From contig NC_064678.1 in the NCBI RefSeq assembly GCF_023278565.1, positions 4,898,001-4,962,000 on the forward strand: a DNA stretch of 64,000 nucleotides, written 5' to 3'. Numbering within the stretch: the first letter of the stretch is position 1; each line of letters starts with the position of its first letter. The notes beneath the pieces were generated by a model. That model ran no database searches. It was not told the DNA's origin and worked only from the letters and a program-made list of their open reading frames with translations. The translations under genes were made by a program, and so were the position numbers. This document shows, one piece after another, positions 31,732 to 43,287 of this stretch. The stretch is from Colletotrichum lupini (Eukaryota; Ascomycota; Sordariomycetes; Glomerellales; Glomerellaceae).

Positions 31732-33937
31732 TTTTTTTTTTTTTGGGTGTGTATTCCCGGAGGGAGAGGGGTTTGTGTGGATGTTTCGATTTTTTTGTGT
31801 TTGATACTACCAGGGGGGCTGACTTGTCAAACTGAACTGCTTTGTTTCTTCTCGCTTCAGGTGGAATGGCCAGGCCGCGTAATAGCGTAAAGATTGGGGT
31901 GTCAGGCTGTTAGCTGGGGGTGGGAGAAGTGAAAATGGGCTGAAATTTGTGGTCAAACGCTTGTTTTGGAGTCCATTGATTTTTTTTGAGAACTTGCCCT
32001 GGATTATATCGAGGCGCCTGCCCGCTGGGCTCTCTCCACTTGGGATTTGCTCGCTCTATCCGTAAAGGACTAAGGCTTCGAGCCATCGCGGGCACCCTTT
32101 TTGCGGCAAAGTGCCAGATGCTTAACGCTCCGAGGCGTGCCCTAGCATGTACGCCTCCTACGCCGCTTTTGGTTTTGTTCACTAGTAGGTTGGTACTCAT
32201 TCGACTTCTACGCGGCACTTAAAAAAGATACACAGAAAGAACGTGAGTTGACCTGTGGCTGGTTCCGCAGGTTCCGCATGGTTAGCTTTCACTTGGCAAC
32301 GGCTGTACCGGTGCGGTCCCATAACCATTCATTCGGCATTGTCATCGTGGGGTTGCATAGAGCATGCCGTGAGTGTCGGGGCCGGGGGCGGTCCTTGTGG
32401 GAAGAAATGGACTTCTTTCCGTCCTCCTCAGGGTCCTCATATTGTCGAGCAGATACCAGATACCACTATTTAAACCAGGGGCCGAAGACGGAGAGGAGAG
32501 GAACGGACAGGGCGGGCAGCTGTCTCAGGTTACAGATGCTTTAAAAGATGGAGAAGATATGCGCGTACACGGTAAGGTGGTGAAAGCAGCGTATTACATA
32601 AGCCGGGTCTCCGAGCCCAGCAACCCGGGCGATCTGTGCTTCGGATGGGTGCCAAGGGGAGTTTCTAGTGTTCCACGCGTATGACTGTCTACATGTAACC
32701 TGACCGGTATCCTGACGGCTCCTGAGCATGATGAGCATGTCATCCCGGGTCGGTCCCGGTCTGGCAGTTGTAAAGAATGGCAGAAGAAGCAAAATAAAAA
32801 CAAAAAAGGGGGTTCGATCGACGAAGCCAAGGTAGGAAAAGATGGAGGAGGAGGTCTTTGCTCTACGGCACTCAACATTCAGCTGCATCGGGGAGTTCAT
32901 CTCATCGTCGTACAGGCTGGACTTCAGTTCATTGTTGATCTATCGACACTTTAATACACCGTCATAATCAATCAGTAAGCCGGTAATCAGTGGGAGCCGG
33001 TCGACAATGAGAAACGCGCGGTCCGTTGAGCGCCCGACCAGCCCAAGCGGACGCCACGCATGGCGGCATGGGCAGCAGTGCTCCCTGGGCTCTGGAGTAC
33101 CTATCAATAAGGTAGTGGTAGCTGAGGAAGCCACCGACTTCACACACTGGAGTCTTGCGTGAGTGAGAGTCTAGCCTGCTAAGAGAAGCCCCTGTTTGGA
33201 GACTTGCGACAGGCTCAGAGCAGGGCAGACTCTCTCCGTCGTTCCCTGCGGCACCATTCGGCTGCGCTACCATCCGCTGGGCGATAACAGGAAAGGCGAC
33301 GGGAACCCCAATTCCTTCCACGTCTGTGCCCACGCCCGCCCGCCCGCTCCCTCACTCCCTCTCTCTTGCCCTCCAGTGCCTCCACTTGCGCCAGCCTATT
33401 TTGGTAGGCGGAACAGCGGGCAGGGGTACCTCATGGCTTATGGGAGTGGACTGGCTGACTGGTTCTCAGCCTGAGGATTGAACGGGAAGAGTGCGCGGCC
33501 CGGGGGGGGGGGGTGGGCGGACGAATCGAACCGACTGGGGGAAGACTCGGGGACAGGATGGCACGGAAAGTACACATTTCAGATCTGAGCTGTAACTTCC
33601 GCTCTCTCGCCTTGGGGTCCACGGCTCAGGTCCTACTCCTGGATAATTCAATCCAACTGCACCTTGACCATTTGCGCATCCTTCTTTTTTTTCCACTTCT
33701 CCTTCCTTTCCCATCTTTCTCTCCCTCCCGAACGTCCGCCCTCCCTTCAAACAACCACCTTAATCTGCAAAACACACGCCCGTCCTGCTACGGATCGTGG
33801 ACTTTCTCTTCTTCGACCTTTTCATTGCTGGGGGGAAAGACGACGTCTCTATGAAATCGCGGGTTGGAACACATCCGTAACTCCATCTACCTAATCCGAC
33901 CCAGGTAGCCTCGGGGAGGCCACACACTTCCCCCATC
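31732..33937. other. Divergent region, SFM1 / KEX1
   Basis: About 2.2 kb. It contains a T-rich tract beside the SFM1 start (31731-31744), a G12 run at 33502-33513 and a pyrimidine-rich tract at about 33680-33750, a likely KEX1 core promoter or leader. A 119-codon minus ORF at 32541-32900 begins with ATG and has one hydrophobic stretch but no known family. Confidence 0.55.
33502..33513. repeat. G12 homopolymer
   Basis: Run of 12 G about 425 bp upstream of the KEX1 start codon. Confidence 0.9.
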
Positions 33938-35978
33938 ATGGCTATCCTCTCGATGGTGCCAGCGCTTTTGCTTGCGCTGGCATCATGGACGCCCGCCGTC
34001 GCCGCCCAGAGCGCCGCCGATTACTTTGTCCACGAACTGCCCGGCGCACCCAAGGAGCCTTTTATTAAGATGCACGCTGGGTACGTTGTTCTCCGAAGTT
34101 GCCGCGCCTGCAGCACTTCATCATTTTCCCTTTTTGATCCCTCGGAATAAACGAAGAGGCATTCGTAAACAGGAGAGCTATCCAAAGCTGACGCGCGTTT
34201 CATCACAGCCACGTCGAAGTAACACCCGAACACAATGGAAACCTCTTTTTCTGGCATTTCCAAAACCAGCACATCGCCAACAAGCAGCGCACTGTGATTT
34301 GGTTGAACGGCGGTCCAGGATGCAGTTCCGAGGATGGCGCCCTGATGGAAATCGGTCCATACCGAGTCAAGGATAAGGACAACCTCGAGTACAACAACGG
34401 CTCATGGAACGAGTTCGCCAACCTGCTCTTCGTCGACAACCCCGTCGGTACCGGCTTTAGTTACGTCGATACCGATAGCTATCTGCACGAGCTCCCCGAG
34501 ATGGCCGACCAATTTGTTGCCTTCCTCGAAAAGTGGTTTGCCATGTTCCCCGAGTACGAACACGACGACGTGAGTACACTGGACTTGAACCCCAACTGCT
34601 TAGAACTGGGTTAACAACTATGCAGCTCTACATCGCCGGTGAATCGTATGCCGGTCAGCACATTCCTTACATTGCGAAGCACATCCTTGAGAGAAACAAG
34701 AAGCCTGGCACGAAGCACATTTGGCAGCTCAAGGGCCTGATCATGGGCAACGCTTGGATCTCTCCCAAGGAGCAATACGACGCCTACTTGAAATACGCAT
34801 ACGAGAAGAAGCTCATCGAGACGGGATCCCCCGTTGCGTTGAAGTTGGAGCAGCAATGGCGCATTTGCCGCACCTCGCTAGCCGTCTCAAACACTGTCGA
34901 TTTCTCCGAGTGCGAGGCTGTCTTGCAGAGCCTGCTCGAGCAGACGGCCAAGGTGAACTCCAAGGGCGAGCGCGAGTGCATCAACATGTACGACATCCGC
35001 CTCCGCGACACCTACCCTTCGTGCGGCATGAACTGGCCCCCAGACTTGGTCAACGTCACCCCTTACTTGCGCAAAACCGAAGTTGTCAACGCCCTGCACA
35101 TTAACCCCCAGAAGAACACCGGATGGAAGGAATGCAACGGTGCCGTTGGTGCCGCTTTCAGAGCTCCCAACTCTGCACCGTCGAGAGATTTCCTTCCCGA
35201 TCTCCTCAAGGAGGTTCCCATTGTTTTGTTCTCCGGCGCCGAGGATCTTATCTGCAACCACATGGGAACCGAACAGATGATTGGCGACATGGAATGGAAC
35301 GGCGGCAAGGGTTTCGAGCTCACTCCCGGCAACTGGGCTCCTCGCCGCGACTGGACGGTCGAGGGTGAAGCTGCTGGTTTCTGGCAGGAGGCCCGCAACC
35401 TCACTTACATTCTCTTCTATAACTCTTCTCACATGGTGCCTTTCGACTACGCTCGCCGAAGTCGCGATATGCTTGACCGTGTCATGAAGGTCGACATCAG
35501 CTCTGTTGGCGGCACGCCTACCGACTCCCGACTCGACGGCGAGACCGGCCCGGCCACCTCGGTCGGCAACATTGGCAACAGCACCTCCGACGACGAGGAA
35601 ACGCAGAAGAAGCTGGACGATGCGAAATGGAAGGCGTACTACCGCTCGGGCGAGATTGTCCTCATCATTGTCATCATCGCAGCGGGTGCTTGGGGTTGGT
35701 ACGTCTGGAAGGAGCGCCGCAAGCGCAGGGGCTACTCTGGCATTATGGGCAATACCCCTCCTACCACTCAAAGAGGCGCCGCGCGTGGTCTCGAGGGATT
35801 CCGTGACCGCAGGACTGGTCGTGACGTTGAGACGGGCGATTTCGATGAGAGCGAACTGGACGACTTGCACGTAACGACACCAACGATGGATAAGGACCGC
35901 TACAGTGTGGGAGGCGATAGCGATGATGAGGCTCATGAGAAGCCCTCCAGACCAAACGGCAGCCGCTCAGCGCGGTAA
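33938..35978 (+). CDS. KEX1: Kex1 pheromone-processing serine carboxypeptidase (S10)
   Basis: Exons 33938-34080, 34209-34569 and 34626-35978 encode 618 residues. Kex1 is a trans-Golgi type I membrane protease that trims C-terminal Lys and Arg after Kex2 cleavage. A signal peptide ([20 protein letters not shown]) leads into [12 protein letters not shown]. The oxyanion motif [10 protein letters not shown] and the catalytic triad are intact: Ser175 in GESYAG, Asp about 375 in [11 protein letters not shown], and His about 437 in SSHMVPFD. A Ser/Thr/Asp-rich stalk precedes one membrane span (about 511-530, [14 protein letters not shown]) and a basic-then-acidic cytosolic tail. Introns are 128 and 56 nt. 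The laccase at 54.8-56.8 kb carries a Lys-Arg propeptide end that could be a client of the Kex2/Kex1 route, which is an inference. Confidence 0.95.
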
Positions 35979-36657
35979 AAGAGTCAACGGCAGCTTTGCA
36001 ATGATATGCGAGGTTGGCACAGGTCGAACACTATCATTGATGCTCCTCCAAACAATGCATGGAAAGTCTAGCGAAGGTTATCTTTTTTCAAAGGGCAGAG
36101 GATGAATGAACATTAGGCTTCAGCACGGAAACGGAGTTTTATGCGATGTCTGAATAGGGATAGAAGCAAGAAGATATTTTTTCGTTCCATAGGGAAAATT
36201 TGGTTATTTTTCGTCTTGGCTACGGCCTGATACTTGAAGGATGCATCTACAGTTTCCCCATGCGAGTCGTGCCTTTGTCCTATGCCAATGATTTGTATCT
36301 CTTCTCAAAGTCTAATCAGACTAGAGTTGTCCATTTTGTCCTACGCCCAAAACGCCCTCTTTCTCAAATGAAAGCGCCCTTTTGAAAAGTACCAATTTGA
36401 CTTTGTTCGCCCAATGAACCGAACCGCCACCCAATGATTTGATGTTTCCCCCAACCCCCTCGAGTAAAACGACATGCGTCTTGCAGATGGATATATGTGT
36501 GTGTGTGTGTTGTGTGTGCCAGGCTTTCCCTTCCGTACCATGACTTTGTAAACGCCAGTCGTTTGTCTTTGTTGTGTTGTTGTTGTTGTCTCCGAAAAAA
36601 AAAACAGTATTGACAGTTGAAGTGAGAGAAATTTCGCAAGAGAAGTGGCGTGCCTTT
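35979..36657. other. Convergent 3' region, KEX1 / DRE2
   Basis: About 680 bp of 3' UTR-type sequence with a short GT repeat near 36496-36518 and an A-rich tract near 36595-36604. No gene seen. Confidence 0.6.
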
Positions 36658-37858
36658 TCACAACTGGATATCGTTGTTGAGGATCCGCACCTCCTCGCCG
36701 GGCTTGAAGGGCGGGAGGCCGATGTAGGGGCACCCGTCGCACCGGAAGGCGTCGCCGAGGGCGCAGTTCCCGCAGGAGCCTACTTTTCCCTGGACGGTGA
36801 AGTCGACCTCGGCGAGGTCGTCCGCGCCGAGCTTGACTGCGGCGGCGGACGCGGCGGCGGACGCGAGGGCCTTGTCGGCGGAGGCGCGGGCGGCGTCGTC
36901 CTCGGCTGCGAGGCGCTCTGCCAGGCCGCAGGTGCAGTCTTTGCAGGCGCGGCGGCGTTTTCCTGCTTTGGGGGCGCATTCGGGGGCTGTTTTGAGGGGG
37001 GTTTTGTTAGTTGCGTTGCTGCTTTGGGGGGGGGGGGGGGGGGGAAGGAATGGGTCCCTTGAAGAGGGAGGGAGAGAAAGGGGGGAGAAATGGGTAAATG
37101 GGAGTTGACGTACGGATGTTGATGGGGCGCGAGAGGTCTGCGTCCGTGAGGAGGGTGTCCTCGTCAATGAGGTCGTCGTCGTCGCCGTCGTCGTCCATGT
37201 CGAGGTCGTCGCTGAAGTCGACGAAGCCTACGCCCGCGGGGGGCGCGGAGACCGGGGGCGCGGTGGAGGGCTTGCTGTTCAAGGACACAGCGCCTCCGTT
37301 GTTGAGTGAGACGGCGCCGTCACCATTGACGACGCCGAGCTTCTTCTTCTTGCTGCCGAAGCTCAACGAAACGACCTGGTCTTCGCCGTACTCCGGCTTC
37401 GTGAAGCCGCCGCCGCCGGCCGAGACGAGACCGGCGAGGACGGCCTCGCGCGCGACGGCGGGGTCGTTTGCGAGGTTGCCGCCGTCTTGCGCCCTGACGT
37501 GGGCGCCGGGCTTGAGGGCCTCCGCGACGGCGGAGAGGACGGCGCCGCGGTCCCGCGCCAGGAGGGCGGTGGATTCGGCGCGGGAGCCGTCCGCGTCGGT
37601 GAGGACGAGGACGGCGTCGTAGGTCGCGGGGGGGAGGGCGACGAGGCGGGCGGCGAGGCGGTCGAGCATCTGGAGGTCTGTCGTGGCGCGGTCGTGGGTT
37701 GCGAGGAGGGATTGGAGCTTGTGGGGGTGGGACGCTGCGGAGGGGGGCGCGAGGAGGAGGGTGCGGGTTGGGGAGTGCATCGCGGGCGCGGTTGTTGTGG
37801 TGGCGGGGGTGAAGTCGAAGTCGGGGGTTGTGTCGAGGGTCACGAAGGAGGGTGCCAT
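36658..37858 (-). CDS. DRE2: Fe-S cluster assembly protein Dre2 (anamorsin/CIAPIN1)
   Basis: Exons 37858-37114 and 36986-36658 encode 357 residues. Dre2 works with the diflavin reductase Tah18 to supply electrons to the cytosolic Fe-S assembly pathway. The N-terminal half is a methyltransferase-like fold that is unusually Ala-rich here. A linker with acidic [18 protein letters not shown] follows. The C-terminal CIAPIN1 domain carries both cluster motifs: the N-terminal cysteines (PECAP, then [11 protein letters not shown]) and the twin CX2C set [17 protein letters not shown]. The C-terminus ends [18 protein letters not shown], as in the family, with the terminal aromatic residue of yeast and human Dre2 replaced by Leu. 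The single 127-nt intron contains a 19-nt homopolymer (G on plus, C on the coding strand). Confidence 0.94.
37026..37044. repeat. G19 homopolymer inside the DRE2 intron
   Basis: The longest mononucleotide run in the window. It reads as C19 in the coding direction, about 40 nt upstream of the DRE2 acceptor. Another G15 lies in the DRE2 leader at 37952-37966. Confidence 0.92.
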
Positions 37859-37951
37859 TTTGGGGAGATGGGTGACTCTGTTGTTGGGGTGAGAAGTGGT
37901 TTTTTCTCTTCGTTGTTTGCGGTGTGTGTGTGAAGATTGTCGGTGGGAGAC

Positions 37952-37966
37952 GGGGGGGGGGGGGGG
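37952..37966. repeat. G15 homopolymer upstream of DRE2
   Basis: Run of 15 G, 94-108 nt upstream of the DRE2 ATG, so probably in its promoter or leader. Confidence 0.9.
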
Positions 37967-39467
37967 ATGTGAAGGGGGTTCGGGAAAGGTTGTATAGGAT
38001 ATAGAGAGGTTGTGCGGTTGCGTTCTTTTTGCGGAATTGATTTGAGGAAGTTCCTGGCTTGGATTAGTCAATGACCGACAAGGACGGCAAGAAAAATAAA
38101 ATAAAAATAAAAACCACAAGAACTGTGTAGCGGGTTGTGAACGTACTGTAGGATGGCGGTGCTTGATAAGCGTGGAAAGGGTGAGGGGTCGGCGGGGTGG
38201 GCACCGTAATCTGGCAAGGGTTGTCACACGGTATTGCGTAGGTCCTGGTTCTGGCGGTGGGTTTGGATCGGGGGGTCGGGTACGGGAGTAGACGAGGATT
38301 GAAGTGAGGCCTTCTTGTTGTATGTCGATGGACGTGGAGCGCGTAATGGGAGGGGAGCGGGAGGAGAGGAGGGGGGGGAAAGGTAAGTAATTAAGTGGAC
38401 GTTGGGAAAAGGGTCCTGAGACGGAGATGCACGATTCTTTGCCTACAGATCTTTATCAGATCTCTTGTCTCTGTTGTGCTTACGTTTACGGCGAAAACGA
38501 AGAGGCAAGGTAACAACTATGTAAGGCAAGGTAGGGTGCCCGTGGATTTAGGGGTCCGAAAGCGGCGGCTAAAAAAGCATCCCCGCCCCCATCTACGCAG
38601 TAAAAAAAAGTTGACACTCACAATCACGAGCATGACATATGGGAAAAAAGCAGACACGGCAGACGCCAGAGTGACAGAAGCGACAAGGGGGTGGTGGTTG
38701 GAAATGCTGACGCTGCATTACTCCCGTACGTACATACGGAGTGCAGTTACTCCTAGGACCTCTGGGATGGGGACAAATTGGCCCAACCAGCGATTCTGCA
38801 ATCCTCATTTCCAAACAACCACCCTTTCTACCTTTTTAACCCGTATTTCCTCGGCGGATACCCGCTGCAAATTCTCACTCGTAATGACTTTTCTCTTAGC
38901 CTCTTTTTTTCCCCCAAGGTGTGGGCAGCGAGAATTGGGAGGTCATGGACTGGACTGGACCGCACAAGGACCTGACGGTCGGCGCCGCGGACAATGCACC
39001 GTGGCCACAGTGGGAATGACCGCTGACCAAACTGACAAAGGTGCATTCTCCGCAAGGTCATTGGTCGACTACGAAGTATAACCCCCCCCTTGGCGATGTT
39101 CATCCCTGCCCGACCGAGTCCCCCTTGGGCTCTTCTCGGGCTCCCCTTTCGCGGGGTCCAGTTCTGCAGGACTGTAACCCCCTTCCAGTGGCCCCCTCGC
39201 CATTCGGACTTGTTCGGCGCTGCTGCAACCTGCGATTCTGCCTGCACCCTGATTAAGCAGATTCTGCCGGGATCGGGTCGGATTGCTCCCTTGAGTAAGG
39301 TAAGGTTCGACACACGGGAAATACGGAGTACCAGAGCCGTGTTGGCCGTTTCTGTTTGTCATCTCGTCCGGCCGGCTGCGGACTGGTTCCCTTATGTCTT
39401 CCTTGGCAAACCTCCCCCCGCGCGCGCGACGATAACCACCGTCGGCCTTTATGGCCTGCTACGCCTT

Positions 39468-39541
39468 TACCTACCTTACCTACCTATCTTGAGGTGCCTT
39501 AAGGTAGGCGAGGAAACTAGTTCGCTAGGTAAGGGTAGGTA
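39468..39541. repeat. TACCT/AGGTA inverted pentamer array
   Basis: Four TACCT units (39468-39485, nearly contiguous) are followed after a short spacer by three AGGTA units (39502, 39527, 39537), so the block can fold back on itself. It lies about 260 bp beyond the MPP10 stop. Confidence 0.7.
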
Positions 39542-39798
39542 GGCAAGTGAGTGATGTCGAGTCCATTGCCAAACTTTTGATTCGTCCCCAAGTGACCGGG
39601 TACTATATGCATTGTGATACATGAGAAAATTACTCGCTGGAGCTTTTGTCGTCTTGTTCTCCAGACGTCGATTCCAATATCCCGTGAGCCTCAACGCCGG
39701 TCCCGGAAAGTTGCCTCCTCTATAGCTGCTCCACACCTCGACAACGACGACGTCGACCGCAGTGACAACATGCTCCATGATGTGACTCGCGAACCCCT

Positions 39799-42027
39799 CT
39801 ACAACTTGAAGCTGCTGCTCGTCGCCTTGACCTCCGCCTTGGCCTTGTTCCCGTCGAGCCCGACAACCTCGCCCTTGCGGTTGATCACCTTGACCCCGCC
39901 CTTCTTCAGATCCGCCATCGTGTCCTTCTGCATCTGCGCCTTCTTGCCGAGCGGCTTCTTGTCCGTCCCGCCCGCCTTGCGGATCCGCTCCTTCTCCCGC
40001 CGGCGCCGCCGCACCTTGTCCTCCCGCGACATCTCCTCCCGCGCCATCGGCAGCCCGCTCTTGCCCAGCACCACCTCGCCCTTCTCCGCCGTCTCCCTGC
40101 CGGCCTTGTACACCTCCTGCGGCGCGATCATGCTCTGCCCGCCGCTGACCCCCTGCGCCGTCGCCGGCTGCGCGTCCTCCATCGCGATCGTCGCCGCGTC
40201 CGACACCACCGTCAGCGACGGCGCCGCCGCCTTGGGCTTGTAGTGCCAGTTGCTCAGCGAGTCCAGCTTGGCGCTCAGGTCCCTCCACATGCGCTCCATC
40301 TCCGCCTCCTCTTTGGCGAGCTTCTCGTCCGACTTGCTCACGTAGTTGTCCGGGTCCGCGTTCTTGACGTGCTCCTCCTCGTAGATCTCCGCCAGGCCCT
40401 TGCCGGACTTGGAGTCGTCCAGCTCGACCAGGCCCCGGCGCGTGTTCTCGGGCATGTTCTCCGCGCCGGGCCGGCGCCGGGCGACCTCGTCAAAGTCCTG
40501 CGCCAGGATCCTCCGCTTGATGAGCTCCTCGATGCTCTCGCTGGCCTCGGCCGTGATGATGGGGACGGGCTTGCCCAGGTGCTCAAACGACATGTCCTCC
40601 TCGAGCAGCGAGTTCATCGGGCGCTCGGCGGCGGACGCCTCGCCGGTCAGGGTCCACTGGCGCTTGGCGACCGACTCGGCCTCGAGCTTGCGGATCTCCT
40701 CGGCGAGCTTGGCCTGGCGCCTCTCGTGCGCGGACCGGCGCGACCGCGGGTCGCCCGCCGAGGCGTCGGACAGGGCGTCGTCCGAGTCGTCTCCGTGGTC
40801 AGAGTCGTCGTCAAAGAGGTCCTTCTTGACGTCCGCCATGGCGCGCTCGACGTCCTCCTCCTGGACCGCCTTGGGCGCGAACCGCACGGACTTGTTCTTC
40901 TTGTATTTGCCGTCCTTGGACGCCTTCTTCGCCGGCGGCGCGAAGAAGTCCTTGAAGTAGATGCCGTTCGCGTTGAACTCCTCCTCCTCGTTGTCCATGG
41001 CGTCGTCCATGTCCTCGTCATCACTGGCACCCTCGGGGGCGTTGAGGTCCATGTCGCCGAATGTGGGCCCGTCGTCTTCCGAGTCCTCCTCGTCCGAGCC
41101 GGCGTCGTCTTCCATATCCATGTCCTTGTCCTTGTTTTTTGATGAGCTGGACTTAGCTGATGGTGCCATGGGGTCGGCGTTCCAGTCGATATCTTCGTCG
41201 TCGCTGTTGGCGTCCGTGTTGGGGTCTCCTCGCGCGTCCTGCTCTTCGAACCACTGGGTTTGCTTGTTGAAGGCGTCGATTGAGAAGAAACCGTCGTTGA
41301 GACCGTTGGGATCCTCAACGTATTCCTCCTCATCATCCTCTTCTTCCTCCTCGTCTTCTTCGCCATCCTCTTCCTCATTGTCTTCGTCCATGTCTTCGAG
41401 ATCACCCGTGAGACCCTCAACGTCCGAGCCCTCAAGCTCCTCCGCATCAGAGTCCTCTTCGGCGTCCTCCAGATCAGAGCCTGACAGCTCTTCCTCGTCA
41501 CTGGAGCCCTCTTCGTCGTCGTCAATATCTTCGGAAGCCGTCTCGAAAGAGAGAATAGAGCTCTCTGAACCATTGTCCTCGTTCGTGACAACCTCATTCC
41601 GGTCCTCGAGCTCCTGTAGTGTCTCCTTGGAGTGGTTCAAAGCGCTCTGAATGATACGACGGGCCTGCTGCCAGACCTGGCTCGTCTCGAACCCGTCAAC
41701 ATGGACCTTGCGAATCTTGAGAACATCGGGTCTCGCGCCGCCGCCGTCAGCCCGCTTGCGCTTCTTCGTCGCCTCCTTCAGCAGGCGCAGCTGCTCGTCG
41801 CTAATCTGGCCGGCGAACGCATCGAGCGTGTCCTTGACGACCTGCAGAGAGGCGGACGGGATCGCGGGCGGCGGTTGGAGAAAGGCGTGTCGGTTCTGGG
41901 CGTCCAGGTTGTCGAAGAGGGCCTTTACGTCGACGATGCCGCCGTTGGGGAGCTGAGCGGCCATGCCGGGCGCAAATGTGAGGGTATTTGACGTCAGGGA
42001 GGAAGATGTGCTGCTGCCCGCCGCCAT
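39799..42027 (-). CDS. MPP10: U3 snoRNP component Mpp10
   Basis: One exon of 742 codons. Mpp10 joins Imp3 and Imp4 in the small-subunit processome and is needed for early 18S pre-rRNA cleavages in the nucleolus. Features in order: an N-terminal helical part (DVKALFDNLDAQNR, then KKRKRADGG); long Asp/Glu/Ser runs between residues about 150 and 330, split by the conserved GLNDGFFSIDAFNKQTQWFE; a second conserved block GIYFKDFFAPPAKK; then PMNSLLEEDMSFEHLGKPVP, SIEELIKRRILAQDFDEV and LVELDDSKSGKGLAEIYEEE, which are Mpp10 hallmarks; and a Lys-rich C-terminus. The strong acidic codon bias leaves long antisense ORFs on the plus strand, which are not genes. Confidence 0.95.
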   Translation of the reverse strand: MAAGSSTSSSLTSNTLTFAPGMAAQLPNGGIVDVKALFDNLDAQNRHAFLQPPPAIPSASLQVVKDTLDAFAGQISDEQLRLLKEATKKRKRADGGGARPDVLKIRKVHVDGFETSQVWQQARRIIQSALNHSKETLQELEDRNEVVTNEDNGSESSILSFETASEDIDDDEEGSSDEEELSGSDLEDAEEDSDAEELEGSDVEGLTGDLEDMDEDNEEEDGEEDEEEEEDDEEEYVEDPNGLNDGFFSIDAFNKQTQWFEEQDARGDPNTDANSDDEDIDWNADPMAPSAKSSSSKNKDKDMDMEDDAGSDEEDSEDDGPTFGDMDLNAPEGASDDEDMDDAMDNEEEEFNANGIYFKDFFAPPAKKASKDGKYKKNKSVRFAPKAVQEEDVERAMADVKKDLFDDDSDHGDDSDDALSDASAGDPRSRRSAHERRQAKLAEEIRKLEAESVAKRQWTLTGEASAAERPMNSLLEEDMSFEHLGKPVPIITAEASESIEELIKRRILAQDFDEVARRRPGAENMPENTRRGLVELDDSKSGKGLAEIYEEEHVKNADPDNYVSKSDEKLAKEEAEMERMWRDLSAKLDSLSNWHYKPKAAAPSLTVVSDAATIAMEDAQPATAQGVSGGQSMIAPQEVYKAGRETAEKGEVVLGKSGLPMAREEMSREDKVRRRRREKERIRKAGGTDKKPLGKKAQMQKDTMADLKKGGVKVINRKGEVVGLDGNKAKAEVKATSSSFKL

Positions 42028-43287
42028 GATACTTTTTTTTTAATCGTGGCTCGCTCCCTCGGAGTATGCGTGTTTCGGCCGTGCAAGAATTGGACTTTTT
42101 ATTTTTTTGGTCGGACATGGGCTTGCGCTCTCCGTCAAAAAAATTTGGGACCCCGCAAAACGTCCGGGTTCGTGGGTCTAATCATGATTGGCCAATGAGA
42201 TCTACGCTGCCTGTCAAACCGCGTTAGCTAATCGCTACAGTTCATCCGTTCTGCACCCTTTTGGGTCGGCACGTATGGAATGATAGTCTCGCCATTGATT
42301 GCAAAGTGCAATCACTTGATGGTAGTATGTAAGACTATTGAATCGAAGTCGGAAGAACCTTACACAGAATCTTGTCAGCTACCTTGAATAGCGAAGTCCG
42401 AAGAACCAAGATTGGTTCAGATTGACCTCCGCCACTTTTATAGTCCAAGCAAGTTGCAGTTATATTGAGAAGCTTCTAAGACGAATACCTGCATGAAGTT
42501 CGTGTACATTATTTGCTTGTGCCAGACGTCCGTCGTTGAATGCCCGCTGCTGCACTGTTGGTAAGATTCCAGAACGTCCCGGCGCGGTGGTGGGGCCGAT
42601 CTGATCCCATGATTAAGGTACCTCCGAAAGATTACTAAGAACGGCGAGACCCCAATGGCCTCGACTTACACATCCCAGCCCGTCGGAACTTGCTTCGTCT
42701 CACACACTACTCTGGAATCCAAGGTATCTATAAGCTATCGGTGCCAGATTTTCACAAGCCAAGCTCCTTGTCTAGCCAAACCACTATAGCAGTTTTGACC
42801 CAAGAAACACGCGCAAATCGGTCTCACACGTAAGTCTTCCTTCTGGTTCTGACTCTAGAGTGGAGAAGCACCCAGTTGAACCCTTGAGCTCTTGTTACAC
42901 CTTTGCCATCTTGAAGCATCTCCTTCTTTCATCATCATCTTTAAAATGCCATGGAAATATACTCTCAGTTTCATCTCGCTCGATCATTGGAATGAGAGAT
43001 TCAATCACGGTATTCCCCATATGACTCACAAGCTAAACCTCTGAGCAGCACCGTCAAAACGAGGCGCGACTTCCCACTTAGACGCACTTTAAGTGAAAGG
43101 AAAAGAGGCTTAAGTTTGGTTTCAGTTTGACGAAAGCACGCCACGATCAGAGAATCCGCTATTCGCGGAAGGCGACGGATAGCCACGTTCTGGCACTCTC
43201 CGCGTCCGCAAAGACCATTTTCCACGGCGTACACTGTCTAGTATACGTTACTGTCAGAGACTCTACAGCGTCCAACTTGACTTCAAA
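42028..43287. other. Divergent region, MPP10 / PPC decarboxylase
   Basis: About 1.26 kb between outward-facing genes, more A+T-rich than its flanks. There is a T/A-rich tract just upstream of the MPP10 ATG (42033-42042 and 42096-42108). I see no ORF worth calling. Confidence 0.6.

Larger units (their letters stand above)
37859..39798. other. DRE2 upstream / MPP10 downstream region
   Basis: About 1.9 kb. It holds a G15 tract at 37952-37966 close to the DRE2 start and an inverted array of TACCT/AGGTA units at 39468-39541. A 228-codon plus ORF at 38395-39081 lacks an ATG start and any motif, so I do not call it. Confidence 0.55.

Noticed and set aside
32541..32900. 119-codon minus ORF with one hydrophobic stretch
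   Set aside because: ATG-started but without homologue, domain or promoter context; kept only as a note in the intergenic entry.
34887..35936. 349-codon minus ORF antisense to KEX1
   Set aside because: Shadow caused by codon bias; no recognisable domain.
38395..39081. 228-codon plus ORF between DRE2 and MPP10
   Set aside because: Starts at GTG and has no motif; a chance open frame.
40243..41142. 299-codon plus ORF antisense to MPP10
   Set aside because: Val/Leu-rich mirror of Asp/Glu codons; not a gene.
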